DNA of 64,000 bases from Bacillus chungangensis (GTDB taxonomy: Bacteria > Bacillota > Bacilli > Bacillales > Bacillaceae_C): NCBI RefSeq assembly GCF_030812995.1, contig NZ_JAUSTT010000011.1, positions 62,001-126,000 on the forward strand, given 5' to 3'. The notes below the pieces were generated by a model, which worked only from the letters and a program-made list of their open reading frames with translations, was not told the origin of the DNA and did not search any database. The translations under genes were made by a program, and so were the position numbers. Below, in pieces: positions 34,961 to 44,343 of this stretch; position 1 is the first letter of the stretch, and each line of letters starts with the position of its first letter.

Positions 34961-36930
34961 TCTTTTTTTCCTCCTTCAACATAATCTTCAATTGCTTGTT
35001 GTAATTGAAGCTCAGCTTCTTCAATTGTAATATCCTTAAGTTGAACCGCTGCATTAGATAAATGTCCGCCGCCGCCAAGTGTTTCCATAATGATCTGGAC
35101 ATTAATCTCTCCTAAGGAGCGGGCACTGATGCCAACCACATTCTCCTCGCGCTTTGAAATGACAAAAGAAGCACTGACACGATCCATTGAAAGCAGTGTA
35201 TCGGCTGCTTGGGCAATCATGACTGGATGATAAATTGTCTTATTATCACCTTTTGCAATCGCAATTCCTTCTCGATAAAAAGCAACAGTTTCAATTAATG
35301 CTGCTCGTTTCATGAAAGTCTTAATGTCTTCCTTGAGGAATTGCTGGATAAGCACTGTATCTGCTCCAAATGATCTTAAATAGGAAGCAGCATCAAACGT
35401 TCGTGATCCGGTGCGTAGAGTAAAGCTTTTCGTATCGACAATAATTCCAGCCAACAAAGCGGTTGCTTCCAACATATTAATTTTATCATGCTTAGGCTGA
35501 TATTCAAGCAGCTCTGTTACTAACTCAGCTGTTGATGAAGCATAAGGCTCCATATAGACTAGGACTGGGTTTTGAATGAATTCTTCACCACGGCGGTGAT
35601 GATCGATGACAACAACATGGTTAACTTTACCTAACAATCTTTCCTCCATCACCATGGAAGGCTTATGCGTATCAACAACAACAATTAATGTATTTTCTGT
35701 CACAATGTTAAACGCTTCCTCTGGTGTAATAATACGAGAGTATAATTCAGGATATTGCTTCGTCTTCTCTACGAGCCTTTCGACGCCTTTATTTAATTCG
35801 TCAAAATTTAATACAATATAGCCTTCCTTTTGATTCATTTGAGCCACTTTTCGTATCCCTATGGCAGCGCCAATTGCATCCATGTCAGGAAATTTATGTC
35901 CCATTACGAACACTTTATCACTTTGAATCATTAATTCCTTTAATGCATGTGAAATAACACGCGCTCTTACTCTCGTTCTTTTCTCCATTGGATTTGTTTT
36001 GCCGCCATAAAATTGAACTTTGCCGCTAGGACGCTTGATGGCGACTTGGTCGCCGCCGCGTCCCAATGCGAGATCCAAACTTGATTGTGCAAGTGCTCCA
36101 AGCTCCGGCAAGGAAGCAACCTCGCACCCAATACCAATACTAAGGGTTAGCGGCACATTTTGCTTTGCGGTTGTTTCACGAACGGCGTCTAAAATGGAAA
36201 ATTTATTTTTTTCTAGCTCTCGCAAAGTTTTTTCTTTTAAAACTGCAATAAAACGATCAGATGACACTCTTTTGAGGAACAAATCGTGAGCTTGAGCCCA
36301 GTTAATAAGCATGGACGTTACTAAGCTATTCAAGCTGCTTTTCGTCTGATCATCCATTCCTTGCGTCCATTCATCATAATTATCGAGATAAATAATAGCG
36401 ATTACAGTTCGTTCCTCTTGGTAGCGTGTTTCGATTTCTCTTTGTTCTGTTACATCAAAAAGATAAAGCAGCTTTTCCTCACGTTTAAAAATAGTACGAA
36501 ACTTGCGCTTATGCAGTGTAATGATCTCCGTATCTACATCATTTTTTACTACTGGTACTAACGGTTCGCCGACTTCATATAAAGATCGTCCGATAAGTGT
36601 TGATACTTTAAAGCAAGAAATCATGTAAGGATTTGCCCATTCAATATCAAGATGATCATTCAGGAGCATGATGCCTACAGGCAGATTCATCACCGCTTCT
36701 TCGCCAACCTTATTTATTCGATGCGATAAAGTTGTGATATAATGCTCCATTTCTAAATGGATTTTTTGCTCAGCATAAAATAGCATATAAAATAAACCGC
36801 TGAGTACAACAATCCCAATCACCGTCATCCACCAATAAAAAAAATAAATGACAATTAGTAAAACGCACGATACTGCCATTAGCCCATATAGGGAATAGCG
36901 TAACATTCTTTTTTCAACAAAAGTTGGCAT
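34957..36930 (-). CDS. gdpP: Cyclic-di-AMP phosphodiesterase GdpP (YybT)
   Basis: Two membrane helices ([19 protein letters not shown] and the next) lead to a PAS domain (~80-150, [15 protein letters not shown]), a degenerate GGDEF domain (~170-300, LSIGIGCEV) and a DHH/DHHA1 phosphodiesterase ([36 protein letters not shown]). It hydrolyses c-di-AMP to pApA. The ATG at 36930 follows gggagctg; the TTG at 36945 overlaps this site and is rejected. Confidence 0.95.
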   Translation of the reverse strand: MPTFVEKRMLRYSLYGLMAVSCVLLIVIYFFYWWMTVIGIVVLSGLFYMLFYAEQKIHLEMEHYITTLSHRINKVGEEAVMNLPVGIMLLNDHLDIEWANPYMISCFKVSTLIGRSLYEVGEPLVPVVKNDVDTEIITLHKRKFRTIFKREEKLLYLFDVTEQREIETRYQEERTVIAIIYLDNYDEWTQGMDDQTKSSLNSLVTSMLINWAQAHDLFLKRVSSDRFIAVLKEKTLRELEKNKFSILDAVRETTAKQNVPLTLSIGIGCEVASLPELGALAQSSLDLALGRGGDQVAIKRPSGKVQFYGGKTNPMEKRTRVRARVISHALKELMIQSDKVFVMGHKFPDMDAIGAAIGIRKVAQMNQKEGYIVLNFDELNKGVERLVEKTKQYPELYSRIITPEEAFNIVTENTLIVVVDTHKPSMVMEERLLGKVNHVVVIDHHRRGEEFIQNPVLVYMEPYASSTAELVTELLEYQPKHDKINMLEATALLAGIIVDTKSFTLRTGSRTFDAASYLRSFGADTVLIQQFLKEDIKTFMKRAALIETVAFYREGIAIAKGDNKTIYHPVMIAQAADTLLSMDRVSASFVISKREENVVGISARSLGEINVQIIMETLGGGGHLSNAAVQLKDITIEEAELQLQQAIEDYVEGGKKE

Positions 36931-37211
36931 TGCTTCAGCTCCCAAACAGTGAACTCATTATCATCATGACCTTTAGGTTCCCTGCAAAAATCCCTTTGAA
37001 AAACGAGGGGATCGAACGTTCAATCACTCAAGCTTTTTCATTGTTCGATTCCCCATTTCTTTAAACAAACATGTGCCAATTCCCCTTTTAGTTGGTTCTA
37101 CATTTTGTGATTTTGTGATGATGCAGCGTACATACCCTTTGCTTAACTGGGCTCCACATCAGACCTTTTAAACTTGGCGTCCTGATACCAACTCTTTTTG
37201 AATATCGACCA

Positions 37212-38144
37212 TTAACGATTTTTTCCAAGACGCTGCCGTAAATCAAATCCTAAGTCAATGATCCCTAAAATCCTTATAAATGGAAATAACAACATAGATA
37301 GTAATGTTGCAATAATTGGGATTGTTTTCGACCACTTTTTCCAATTGCTATAGAAATAAATAAATGAAATGCCTTGAATAAACATCAATAATTGTAAAAC
37401 AAAGGAAATATTCACTAAGGCTGTGAACAAATATGTCCCTTCCTCCATTTTAAAAAGAAGTGATATAAGAAGGGTAATTAAATAATACCACAATAAGCTT
37501 TTTGGTAGACACCAATTTCGAAAAGGCTCCCATTTCCTTACTTTCATTCCTAAACGCTTAGCGATAGGCAGATTGACTAGCACAACTGGCAGTGCACTTA
37601 AAAAAGCGAAGCAAACCATTAAACTTGGCGTCAATGTCTGGATGAGGGAAAACATATGATTTACATTATCTTGCAGTGTTCCATCCATTGTCTGTCCCAT
37701 TGATTCCAACATTTCGACTGATTGTTCAAATGATGCTTGAAAAGTATTCATTGCACCTTCTAAGATATCGATTTTGAAAATGACATTTGATGTAACATAT
37801 AGCAAGATAATATTCATTAAAAAGATTAAGCTAATGGATATGTATAGCTGGATATTACTTTTGCCTTTCTTGATACAAATGCCCATCGCAAAACCTGCTG
37901 CACTATACGCCAATGTGACCGGGATAAAAGCCCATAATCCTATAAAGGCAGTCGCTAAAATACTTGCAACTACTAACAGAAGCGAAGCTTTACTGGAATG
38001 CTTCACACTATAGATTAATATTGGCAATGGCAGGAGAAGATGAACGATGATATAAATAAATGGAATATAAACAGAAATGACAATCATTGTCATAAAAATA
38101 GCGAGCATCAATGCGCCTTCTGTTATTGCTTTGCTATTTTTCAC
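37212..38144 (-). CDS. yybS: YybS family membrane protein (DUF2232)
   Basis: About eight hydrophobic segments begin with KAITEGALMLAIFMTMIVIS, typical of YybS. It is upstream of gdpP, as in Bacillus. Function is unknown; distant similarity to ECF-type membrane proteins has been noted for the family. The GTG at 38144 has agaggtga 4-7 bases upstream and gives the usual N-terminus; the longer ATG form at 38177 does not fit the ribosome site. Confidence 0.85.
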   Translation of the reverse strand: MKNSKAITEGALMLAIFMTMIVISVYIPFIYIIVHLLLPLPILIYSVKHSSKASLLLVVASILATAFIGLWAFIPVTLAYSAAGFAMGICIKKGKSNIQLYISISLIFLMNIILLYVTSNVIFKIDILEGAMNTFQASFEQSVEMLESMGQTMDGTLQDNVNHMFSLIQTLTPSLMVCFAFLSALPVVLVNLPIAKRLGMKVRKWEPFRNWCLPKSLLWYYLITLLISLLFKMEEGTYLFTALVNISFVLQLLMFIQGISFIYFYSNWKKWSKTIPIIATLLSMLLFPFIRILGIIDLGFDLRQRLGKNR

Positions 38145-38455
38145 AGCTTCACCTCTCATATAAACTTCATTCTTCATGATTCTATTTTAACGATGATGGA
38201 ATCTGCATTCAACTTAAGAAGTTATATTCAATCTTGGCTAACTGATTGTTTTTCTGTTTTTGTTAAACAATGTGTACCCTTATCATGAATAAGAAAGAAG
38301 GAATCATTTATTATTTTCCATATATAAGGAAATGCTATGAAGCATGATTAAATGTTATGGAAAGGACGTTATTATTATTCCTATTGGTAAGGGTTTCACT
38401 CTATAACGACTTAAAACTTGGATAAATCGTCTGTGTACTTGCCTGTATTGACTCT
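38145..38455. other. Gap between yybS and IS256 remnant
   Basis: No gene seen. The part near 38400-38460 probably belongs to the left end of the IS256-type element. Confidence 0.4.
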
Positions 38456-38473
38456 TTTTTTGGAGGAGATTGC

Positions 38474-39240
38474 TGATGAATTTGGCAAACGGGTCCGTTA
38501 AGCAACTGCTATGCGTTTATCTTTGTAGATGTTTACAACCATCCGGAATCAGTATGAAACAAAGAAATATGTTGTTTATACGATTTTGGATATACCATGG
38601 AAGGCAAGAAGGAAATTCTTGGTCTTTGGCTGAACGAGACGGAAAGCAAGCATAAATGGATACAGATCTTGATGAAATTAAGGCACGAGGCGTGGAAACA
38701 TCTTCTTTCTCTCAATGGATGGAGTCAGTGGATTAGAGGAAGATATCAAGGCTATTTTTCCTTAAGTCATCGTGCAGCGCTGCATCGTCCATTTGATCCG
38801 TCATTTCATCAAATACGTACCAAGCAAGGATTATAAAGCATTCACGCAGGCAGTAAGAAAGGTATACAGTGCTCCAAGCCTGAAGGGCTTGCCAGCGTGC
38901 CTTTGAATCCTTCAAACAACAATGGACGGCCTATCTAGGAGCCATTGACGTATGGACGAGAAACTTTGACCATGTCGAGCAACTCTTTGACTATGGCAAC
39001 GCTATCCGTAAAATCATGTATGCCACTAATGCCGTTGAGAGCATCCACTCCAGCTTCAGGAGAGTGACCAAAAAAGGAGCATTCCCCAATGAGAATACCC
39101 TGTTAAAAGTATTGTATTTGTGCATTAAGGAACTGGAAACAAAGTGGGATGGCGGTCGTATCCAAAACTGGGCTATTGTCAGGAACCAACTGCTCCTTCA
39201 TGATAAGCTGAAAGATAGGATTTTAAAATACCTTGAGTAA
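38474..39240 (+). pseudogene. IS256-family transposase, frameshifted
   Basis: Pieces of a mutator-type transposase occur in several frames: KKEILGLWLNETESKHKW near 38600, VWTRNFDHVEQLFDYG near 38960, and MYATNAVESIHSSFRRVTKK, then LCIKELETKWDGGRIQNWAIV near 39016-39240. The NAVES..R..TK block is the conserved C-terminal end with the catalytic Glu. Frameshifts and deletions show it is inactive. A second partial copy lies at 43357, in the same direction, on the other side of the Sdp-like cluster. Confidence 0.8.
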
Positions 39241-39353
39241 AGTGGACTTACACACTTTATTTGACAAACCTAAAAATTACAAATAAAATGTTTACTTAAT
39301 AAATATAGAAGGCTTCTAATATTAATATAAGATATTGATTATGGATATCTAAG

Positions 39354-39731
39354 TTATTCAAGATACATGCTCTTTAATTTATCTGTAGGTAACGGACATG
39401 CATTGTTATTCATCATTTTCCTTCTATTTTTAGCTAAAAATTTATACCCTCTATCTCTACATGATTTTGGGATTATTTTTGCTATTTTTAAAGGAATAAA
39501 AATCCTATTTGTACTAGATAATAATTCAATTATTGAATCAGAATATATATATTTTTTATTTTTCTTTATAAAGATCATGCTATCCACATTAGGGTCTAGC
39601 TTAACATTTTTATTTGTCCAATTACTATTAAAATCAGTTATATGCAAGTTAGGATTCTTGTTTACTTTTGAAATAAATCTAATAAATCGGCTGCACATAT
39701 TACATTCACCATCATAAATCAATATCTCCAT
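39354..39731 (-). CDS. DCC-type thiol-disulfide oxidoreductase (DUF393)
   Basis: MEILIYDGECNMCSRFIRFI contains the DxxCxxC motif that names this thioredoxin-like family; the later RDRGYKFLAKNRRKM segment is also typical. It has 125 residues and no signal peptide. Members often sit beside HTTM/SdpB-like membrane proteins, as here. It may handle thiol chemistry or redox maturation for the neighbouring system; the divergent precursor has no cysteine, so the target is elsewhere or the role is different. Confidence 0.8.
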   Translation of the reverse strand: MEILIYDGECNMCSRFIRFISKVNKNPNLHITDFNSNWTNKNVKLDPNVDSMIFIKKNKKYIYSDSIIELLSSTNRIFIPLKIAKIIPKSCRDRGYKFLAKNRRKMMNNNACPLPTDKLKSMYLE

Positions 39732-39762
39732 ATTCTATTCCCTCCTTTTTAATTTGAAGGTT

Positions 39763-40968
39763 TTACGCAATTGCAATCTTTATTAACTGATATACAAATC
39801 CAAATAAACTTAATGAAAAGAGTAAAGATAATATTAGAATCGGAGCATTATATTCTCTTCGAATTAAGGACAATACACCAAAAATACCAAGTAACACACT
39901 ATAAGCACCCTGTACCAACATTTCTACTACATGATGTACTTCTACATTGAATAAACTAGTTATGATCGAAAAGTATACAAGTACAGCTGCGATTAAAAAT
40001 GAGTTAATCTTCATTCTTAACGAATAATGATCAACGATATTATTTGGGTTATTATTAAAACTTCCAACAACATCTTGAATTTTTATTTTTTTATATGTTT
40101 GATTTAATTGAGGATAGATAGGCTGCATGTATGGTGCTTTACCATCTAAACTCTGATAACCCCAAGATAGGTTTTTATCTCCTACAGAGAATGTCATATC
40201 ATCTACTGGACTCTTTATATCATCATAGAAAGGGGTCAGTTCCCTTTCTGGATCTATTGAAAATACAACCCTTCCACTTTCGACTTCTCCAAAATATCTT
40301 TCTTTATTTCTAAGTGCTCCCACATTTATTGTAGTACCGATATTGGCTAATGGCATACGGAAAAATTTAAACATTGCAATTGATACATCAATTGGTATCC
40401 ATCCAATTCCCTCAAAATAGGCCTCGTTCCAAGCATGATGTTTACTTCTCCCTCGAAATGCTCCGACCATCACCCTACAAGGGATACCCAATGATCTACA
40501 ATAAGAAGCAAAAACAGCAGATAATTCACCACAATCGCCTTTTTTGTTAGTCGTACAAGCATTGAATCCTCTTTCTTTTATTCGAGATGTATATTTATAA
40601 TTCTTAACAATATATAAAAATATCGCTTTAGCTTTTTCAATTTCATCTTGAATACCTGTTGTAATATCTTTAGCCTTTTTTATGGTTGACTCATTAACAG
40701 GAATTAATTTACAATCCCTCAAAAAATATTCTTTCTCCCTTTCAGTTATCTTATCCATACAGCTGTAAGTATATTTTGCCTTGTAAATAAGCTTTTTCTT
40801 TTTAGGAATTTCAAAATAATAGATTTTTCCAAGATAGGAGTCGTCCTTTTCTATAACAGGTGAAAGATTAAATTGAATCTGGCTTGTATTGGGGGCTGTA
40901 GACAACCAAACCTTCACTAAATCATTACTTTTATTTTTATATTCAAATTTAATTTTATTTGTACTCAT
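39763..40968 (-). CDS. Transglutaminase-like cysteine protease-fold protein with C-terminal membrane segments
   Basis: A transglutaminase core is clear: Cys in KKGDCGELSAVFASYCRSLG, His in SKHHAWNEAYFEG and Asp in WIPIDVSIAMF. The N-terminal ~90 residues are strand-rich. From residue ~320 there are about three hydrophobic helices (FLIAAVLVYFSIITSLF and two more) that would anchor it in the membrane. It may process or cross-link the exported small protein encoded divergently (inference). Its start overlaps the end of the SdpB-like gene by 4 bases. Such an enzyme is not part of the classical sdp operon. Confidence 0.75.
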   Translation of the reverse strand: MSTNKIKFEYKNKSNDLVKVWLSTAPNTSQIQFNLSPVIEKDDSYLGKIYYFEIPKKKKLIYKAKYTYSCMDKITEREKEYFLRDCKLIPVNESTIKKAKDITTGIQDEIEKAKAIFLYIVKNYKYTSRIKERGFNACTTNKKGDCGELSAVFASYCRSLGIPCRVMVGAFRGRSKHHAWNEAYFEGIGWIPIDVSIAMFKFFRMPLANIGTTINVGALRNKERYFGEVESGRVVFSIDPERELTPFYDDIKSPVDDMTFSVGDKNLSWGYQSLDGKAPYMQPIYPQLNQTYKKIKIQDVVGSFNNNPNNIVDHYSLRMKINSFLIAAVLVYFSIITSLFNVEVHHVVEMLVQGAYSVLLGIFGVLSLIRREYNAPILILSLLFSLSLFGFVYQLIKIAIA

Positions 40969-41909
40969 GCTGACTTCCTTTCGTATCGTTTTCCTCCAAA
41001 CTTCCCAATAGACTTTTTAATTTTTAATGCTATATATCTATATTCTTTATCCGTAATTAAAAGTGAATCCACTGCAATCATAGTTAGGGAAAAAGTTACC
41101 AATCCCATTTCTACTAATATACCTAAATGGAAACCAATAATTCCCATTATTACTATGTATTTTGTGTATTTATTAAATATAGCAAAAGGGAACGCTATCT
41201 TTATAAGAATGGAAGCATATGTTGCTAATACAATAAATATTGAATTATTTAAAAGAAATTCCGGAATAATGTTTAAAGAATATTGCTCGACTTGAAGTAT
41301 GTAATATACAGCTGTACCACTATTCCATCTTTCGCCCATTACTTGATATAATCCTGATAGCAAATACATAGTACACAGTTGAACAATAATAAATATAAAT
41401 CCAAAATTATGAAAAATGCTTATATAGTCTTTATGCTTTATTCTAAACTTTTCTAATAATTTAGCTTTATTTGTTTTTTTACTCCATGTAAAATATGCAG
41501 TGACGTTCATAAACAACATGTAAAACAATACAAGGTATAATAAATTTTCTCCACCATCACTAATTAGGCCGTTACGATTAAAAAGAGATAAAGTAAAAAT
41601 ATAATTAAAAATTTGAACAATTTTCCCACCCATACCAATTGTAAATAATAGAGTAATTAATATTCCTAGATGGTAAGTAATTTCAAAGATAATAACACTA
41701 TCAGTCCAACCATAAACAGAGAAGAAAATTCGGTTCATTTCACTATATGTTTGATTATCTATTATGCCCGTATTCCCCCAAAAGAAGTGCCGTAGAGGGT
41801 AATTAACAATATATGTGTATAGAATAATACATCCCAATAATATTCTAAGTACGCTTGCTCCGATTAAATAGTGAGGTTCTTGTAACCACTTATAAAATTT
41901 CCCAAACAT
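40965..41909 (-). CDS. SdpB-like HTTM-domain membrane protein
   Basis: This 314-residue polytopic protein starts with HYLIGASVLRILLGCIILYT and includes DGGENLLYLVLFYMLFM and YLLSGLYQVMGERWNSGTAV, features of the HTTM (vitamin-K carboxylase-like) domain seen in SdpB. In B. subtilis SdpB, with SdpA, is needed to mature the SDP toxin from SdpC. It lies between an SdpA-like gene (20 bases upstream) and a transglutaminase-like gene it overlaps. The substrate of this copy is presumably the divergent 100-residue protein (inference). Confidence 0.75.
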   Translation of the reverse strand: MFGKFYKWLQEPHYLIGASVLRILLGCIILYTYIVNYPLRHFFWGNTGIIDNQTYSEMNRIFFSVYGWTDSVIIFEITYHLGILITLLFTIGMGGKIVQIFNYIFTLSLFNRNGLISDGGENLLYLVLFYMLFMNVTAYFTWSKKTNKAKLLEKFRIKHKDYISIFHNFGFIFIIVQLCTMYLLSGLYQVMGERWNSGTAVYYILQVEQYSLNIIPEFLLNNSIFIVLATYASILIKIAFPFAIFNKYTKYIVIMGIIGFHLGILVEMGLVTFSLTMIAVDSLLITDKEYRYIALKIKKSIGKFGGKRYERKSA

Positions 41910-41930
41910 TTTTTATACTTCCCTTCACTT

Positions 41931-42575
41931 TTATAAATACCCTTCTACCCACTTGTACTTTTTCCAATCAAAATCTATGTACTCTCTAGTGTTCTCGTAA
42001 TCTTCATTATATCTTTCAGAAAAAGGTACACTATTTACATTCATAATTCGTACCCTAACATCTTTTACATCTTTATCCGTTATTATTGGAACAGCTGAAA
42101 ATGCAAATCGATACAAAATATCAATTTGTTTCGATTTACCCTGTTCAATCAATTCGGTATCTACATTTTTGTCAAATTCTTCTTCAGTTGTTTTATCTTT
42201 ATATGACCTAACAACTTCATCCATATTGAAGATTCCATAATAAACTCCTGAAGTTATTCGTGCCGCTTTATTATAAGCACTTATAATATTATCTCTATTG
42301 GCTTGATTAATTGGCGATGTTATATTATACCAGTCTGAGATTTCCCCCGATTCTGTTCTGTATTGTATTAAAACATTTGTTGTCATTTGAACAGGATCAG
42401 GTGCGAACAAATTCCAAGTTTGCACAAATAATGGTTCTGTATAACCTTTTGAAAGATCTCTTAAATAAATTGATAATGGATTTTTTGGCCCTGTTTGTAA
42501 AAAAATCATAGAGAAATGAAAAATCATAAATGTACTAATAAAAAATATTAGCAAAACTTTGGCGTACTTGGACAA
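41931..42575 (-). CDS. SdpA-like protein (DUF5819 type)
   Basis: One N-terminal membrane helix (VLLIFFISTFMIFHFSMIF) precedes an extracytoplasmic domain with VQTWNLFAPDPVQMTTNVLI, the W-x-L/M-FAPDP signature of SdpA/DUF5819 proteins that accompany HTTM proteins. At 214 residues it is longer than B. subtilis SdpA (158). Start is TTG at 42575 with gggaggt 7 bases upstream. It is the first gene of the four-gene minus-strand operon. Confidence 0.75.
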   Translation of the reverse strand: MSKYAKVLLIFFISTFMIFHFSMIFLQTGPKNPLSIYLRDLSKGYTEPLFVQTWNLFAPDPVQMTTNVLIQYRTESGEISDWYNITSPINQANRDNIISAYNKAARITSGVYYGIFNMDEVVRSYKDKTTEEEFDKNVDTELIEQGKSKQIDILYRFAFSAVPIITDKDVKDVRVRIMNVNSVPFSERYNEDYENTREYIDFDWKKYKWVEGYL

Positions 42576-42699
42576 GTTAACTACCTCCCACTCATTAACT
42601 ACAAAAACATTTATTGGTTACTTAGAAAATATAAACATTACTAATTTTACCTGTACTACTTGTAAATGTAAAGTGTTTTGTGAGAATTGTGAGAAAAGA

Positions 42700-42747
42700 T
42701 CCAATTTTGGATTTTTTTATTGACAATTAGCAATTATTGCTTATGAT
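42700..42747 (+). promoter_or_regulatory. Promoter of the small exported protein
   Basis: TTGACA (42720-42725), 16 bases, then TATGAT (42742-42747) form a strong SigA promoter. A short hairpin atccaa/ttggat with seven T lies directly upstream (42700-42718), insulating it from the divergent operon. A direct repeat tgtgagaa...tgtgagaa is 20-40 bases further up. Confidence 0.65.
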
Positions 42748-42776
42748 GTAATTATTAAGAAAAAGGTGGTGAGAAA

Positions 42777-43079
42777 ATGGTTAGGAAAAAACTTATGGCA
42801 TTCATTTTTGCAGGTACTTTACTGACGGCAACCGGTGTTTCTACTGCTGGGGCTTCTAGTAATGTTGTAGTACCATCGAAAGAAAACTTAGTAGGACAGG
42901 CAACTGAATCAGTTGAACCAAATGCTGTACCTGCTATAGTGGTAACAGCTTTCGTTACAGGGGCTGCATCTGCTGCAGGCGCTAAAGTAGGTGACTGGGT
43001 AGCAGACAAGGTTACAGGAATTTGGAGTGCAGATAGTACTATTGATGGTAACACTGATTTAGACGTTATCTTTGATTAA
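42777..43079 (+). CDS. Small exported protein, candidate peptide-toxin precursor (100 aa)
   Basis: A signal peptide (MVRKKLMAFIFAGTLLTATG...STAGAS) ends near residue 26. A Val/Pro/Ser-rich spacer follows, then a hydrophobic Gly/Ala-rich block (VPAIVVTAFVTGAASAAGAK) and an amphipathic end VGDWVADKVTGIWSADS with an acidic tail. No cysteine occurs. The ribosome site aaggtggtga and the promoter are strong. Its position divergent from SdpA/SdpB-like maturation genes makes it the likely substrate, a membrane-active peptide by analogy with SDP (inference). I do not recognise the sequence itself. Confidence 0.7.
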   Translation: MVRKKLMAFIFAGTLLTATGVSTAGASSNVVVPSKENLVGQATESVEPNAVPAIVVTAFVTGAASAAGAKVGDWVADKVTGIWSADSTIDGNTDLDVIFD

Positions 43080-43098
43080 TTCCCAACATAAAAACTTA

Positions 43099-43206
43099 TA
43101 GAGTAGCGTGGTGAATTACATATATTTCCCAAAACGCTACTCTATTACTTTAGCGGAACCTTGCACTTTCTCTATAAAAAAAGCACCTACTCATAGGTAC
43201 TTTTAT
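43099..43206 (+). terminator. Two hairpins downstream of the small exported protein
   Basis: gagtagcgt/acgctactc (43099-43146) and aaagcaccta/taggtacttttatc (about 43169-43206) are the likely transcription stop. Confidence 0.5.
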
Positions 43207-43356
43207 CATGAATATGTAAGCAATAATCTCACTAAAATTCACTCGACTATATAGAGGATGTTCACACCAAGCATTAGATTTATAATATGATAATTTGATA
43301 GATGGCCAACTACAAAAAAGCGTGTGCTACCGTTCAAGATACCTTTCTTTTTCGAT

Positions 43357-43579
43357 TAAGAAAGGTATACAGTGCTTCAAGCATGAAGGCTTGCCAGAGT
43401 TGCCTTTGAATCCTTCAAACAACAATGGACGGCCTATCCAATCCAGGAACCATTGACGTATGGACGAGAAACTTTGACCATGTCGAGCAGCTCTTTGGGA
43501 CTATGGCGACACTATCCGTAAAATCATGTATACCACTAACTTCCGTTGAAAGCATCCACTTCAGCTTCCGGAAAGAATG
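43357..43579 (+). pseudogene. IS256-family transposase, second remnant
   Basis: From aagaaaggtatacagtgct to agcttccggaaagaatga the DNA repeats 38855-39065 with small indels. It encodes the same transposase region in broken frames. It lies in the same orientation as the larger remnant. The rest of 43207-43708 shows no gene; a hairpin near 43670-43710 could terminate plsC. Confidence 0.75.
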
Positions 43580-43708
43580 AGTTTTATCTTGGAGGCTTAT
43601 GGTTGATAACTCATTCCTTAGTGTATCGTTTTCTTGTGAAAGTTTACATCCCTATATAATAAGAGTAAGAGACTGCTCCATTCATGAAGCAGTCTCCTTC
43701 TCAACATT

Positions 43709-44311
43709 TTAATGAAGCTCTTTTTTAGTATTTATTTGTATTGTATTTAGCTGCCCATTCAGCTCGTCCATCATTTGTTGAATTTGAATTTTCTTTGGCT
43801 GTTCGTCATCTTTGAGCAAGATTGGATCTCCGAAAATAAGACGGGGCTTTTTTCTTTGCAAAAGTTCCCGAAAATTACTTGGTCCAATATATACCGCTGG
43901 CACTAATGGTACATTTGAGCTGCAAGCGATTGTTACTGCTCCTCTTTTTAACGGCGCTTCTTCACTGGTTCTTGTGCCGCTTGGAAAAATACCAACGATT
44001 TTGCCTTCATTTAATAGTTTGCGAGGAATTTTTAACGAACTTGGCCCTGGATTTTCACGATCAACTGGAAAGGCATTTAGTTTTCCCATTAGCCATTTAG
44101 ACCATCGTTTCTGAAAGAGTTCTTTTTTTGCCATATAGTGAATTTTCATTGGTAAAATCGCAATTCCTAGCCAAAGTACATCTACCCAGCCTATATGGGT
44201 ACATGCAATCACAAAGCCGCCGTTCGCTGGCAGTTTTTCCTTCTGCTCCACTTGTAATCTTCCAAATAAACTAAGCAGAAATTTTAACAGATAAGCCGCA
44301 ACATGATACAT
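43709..44311 (-). CDS. plsC: 1-acyl-sn-glycerol-3-phosphate acyltransferase
   Basis: An N-terminal hydrophobic stretch leads to the acyltransferase motif THIGWVDVL (HX4D) and FPSGTRT (motif III), then VPLVPAVYIG. It has 200 residues, the usual size of Bacillus PlsC. It acylates lysophosphatidic acid to phosphatidic acid at the membrane. It lies 32 bases behind fabH and is probably transcribed with it from the FapR-controlled promoter. Confidence 0.88.
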   Translation of the reverse strand: MYHVAAYLLKFLLSLFGRLQVEQKEKLPANGGFVIACTHIGWVDVLWLGIAILPMKIHYMAKKELFQKRWSKWLMGKLNAFPVDRENPGPSSLKIPRKLLNEGKIVGIFPSGTRTSEEAPLKRGAVTIACSSNVPLVPAVYIGPSNFRELLQRKKPRLIFGDPILLKDDEQPKKIQIQQMMDELNGQLNTIQINTKKELH

Positions 44312-44343
44312 CTGTTTCCTCCCCTTTCTTATGCTAGACTAAT

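Noticed and set aside
42755-43054. 99-residue minus-strand ORF opposite the small exported protein
   Set aside because: It is the antisense shadow of a gene with a strong promoter, ribosome site and signal peptide.
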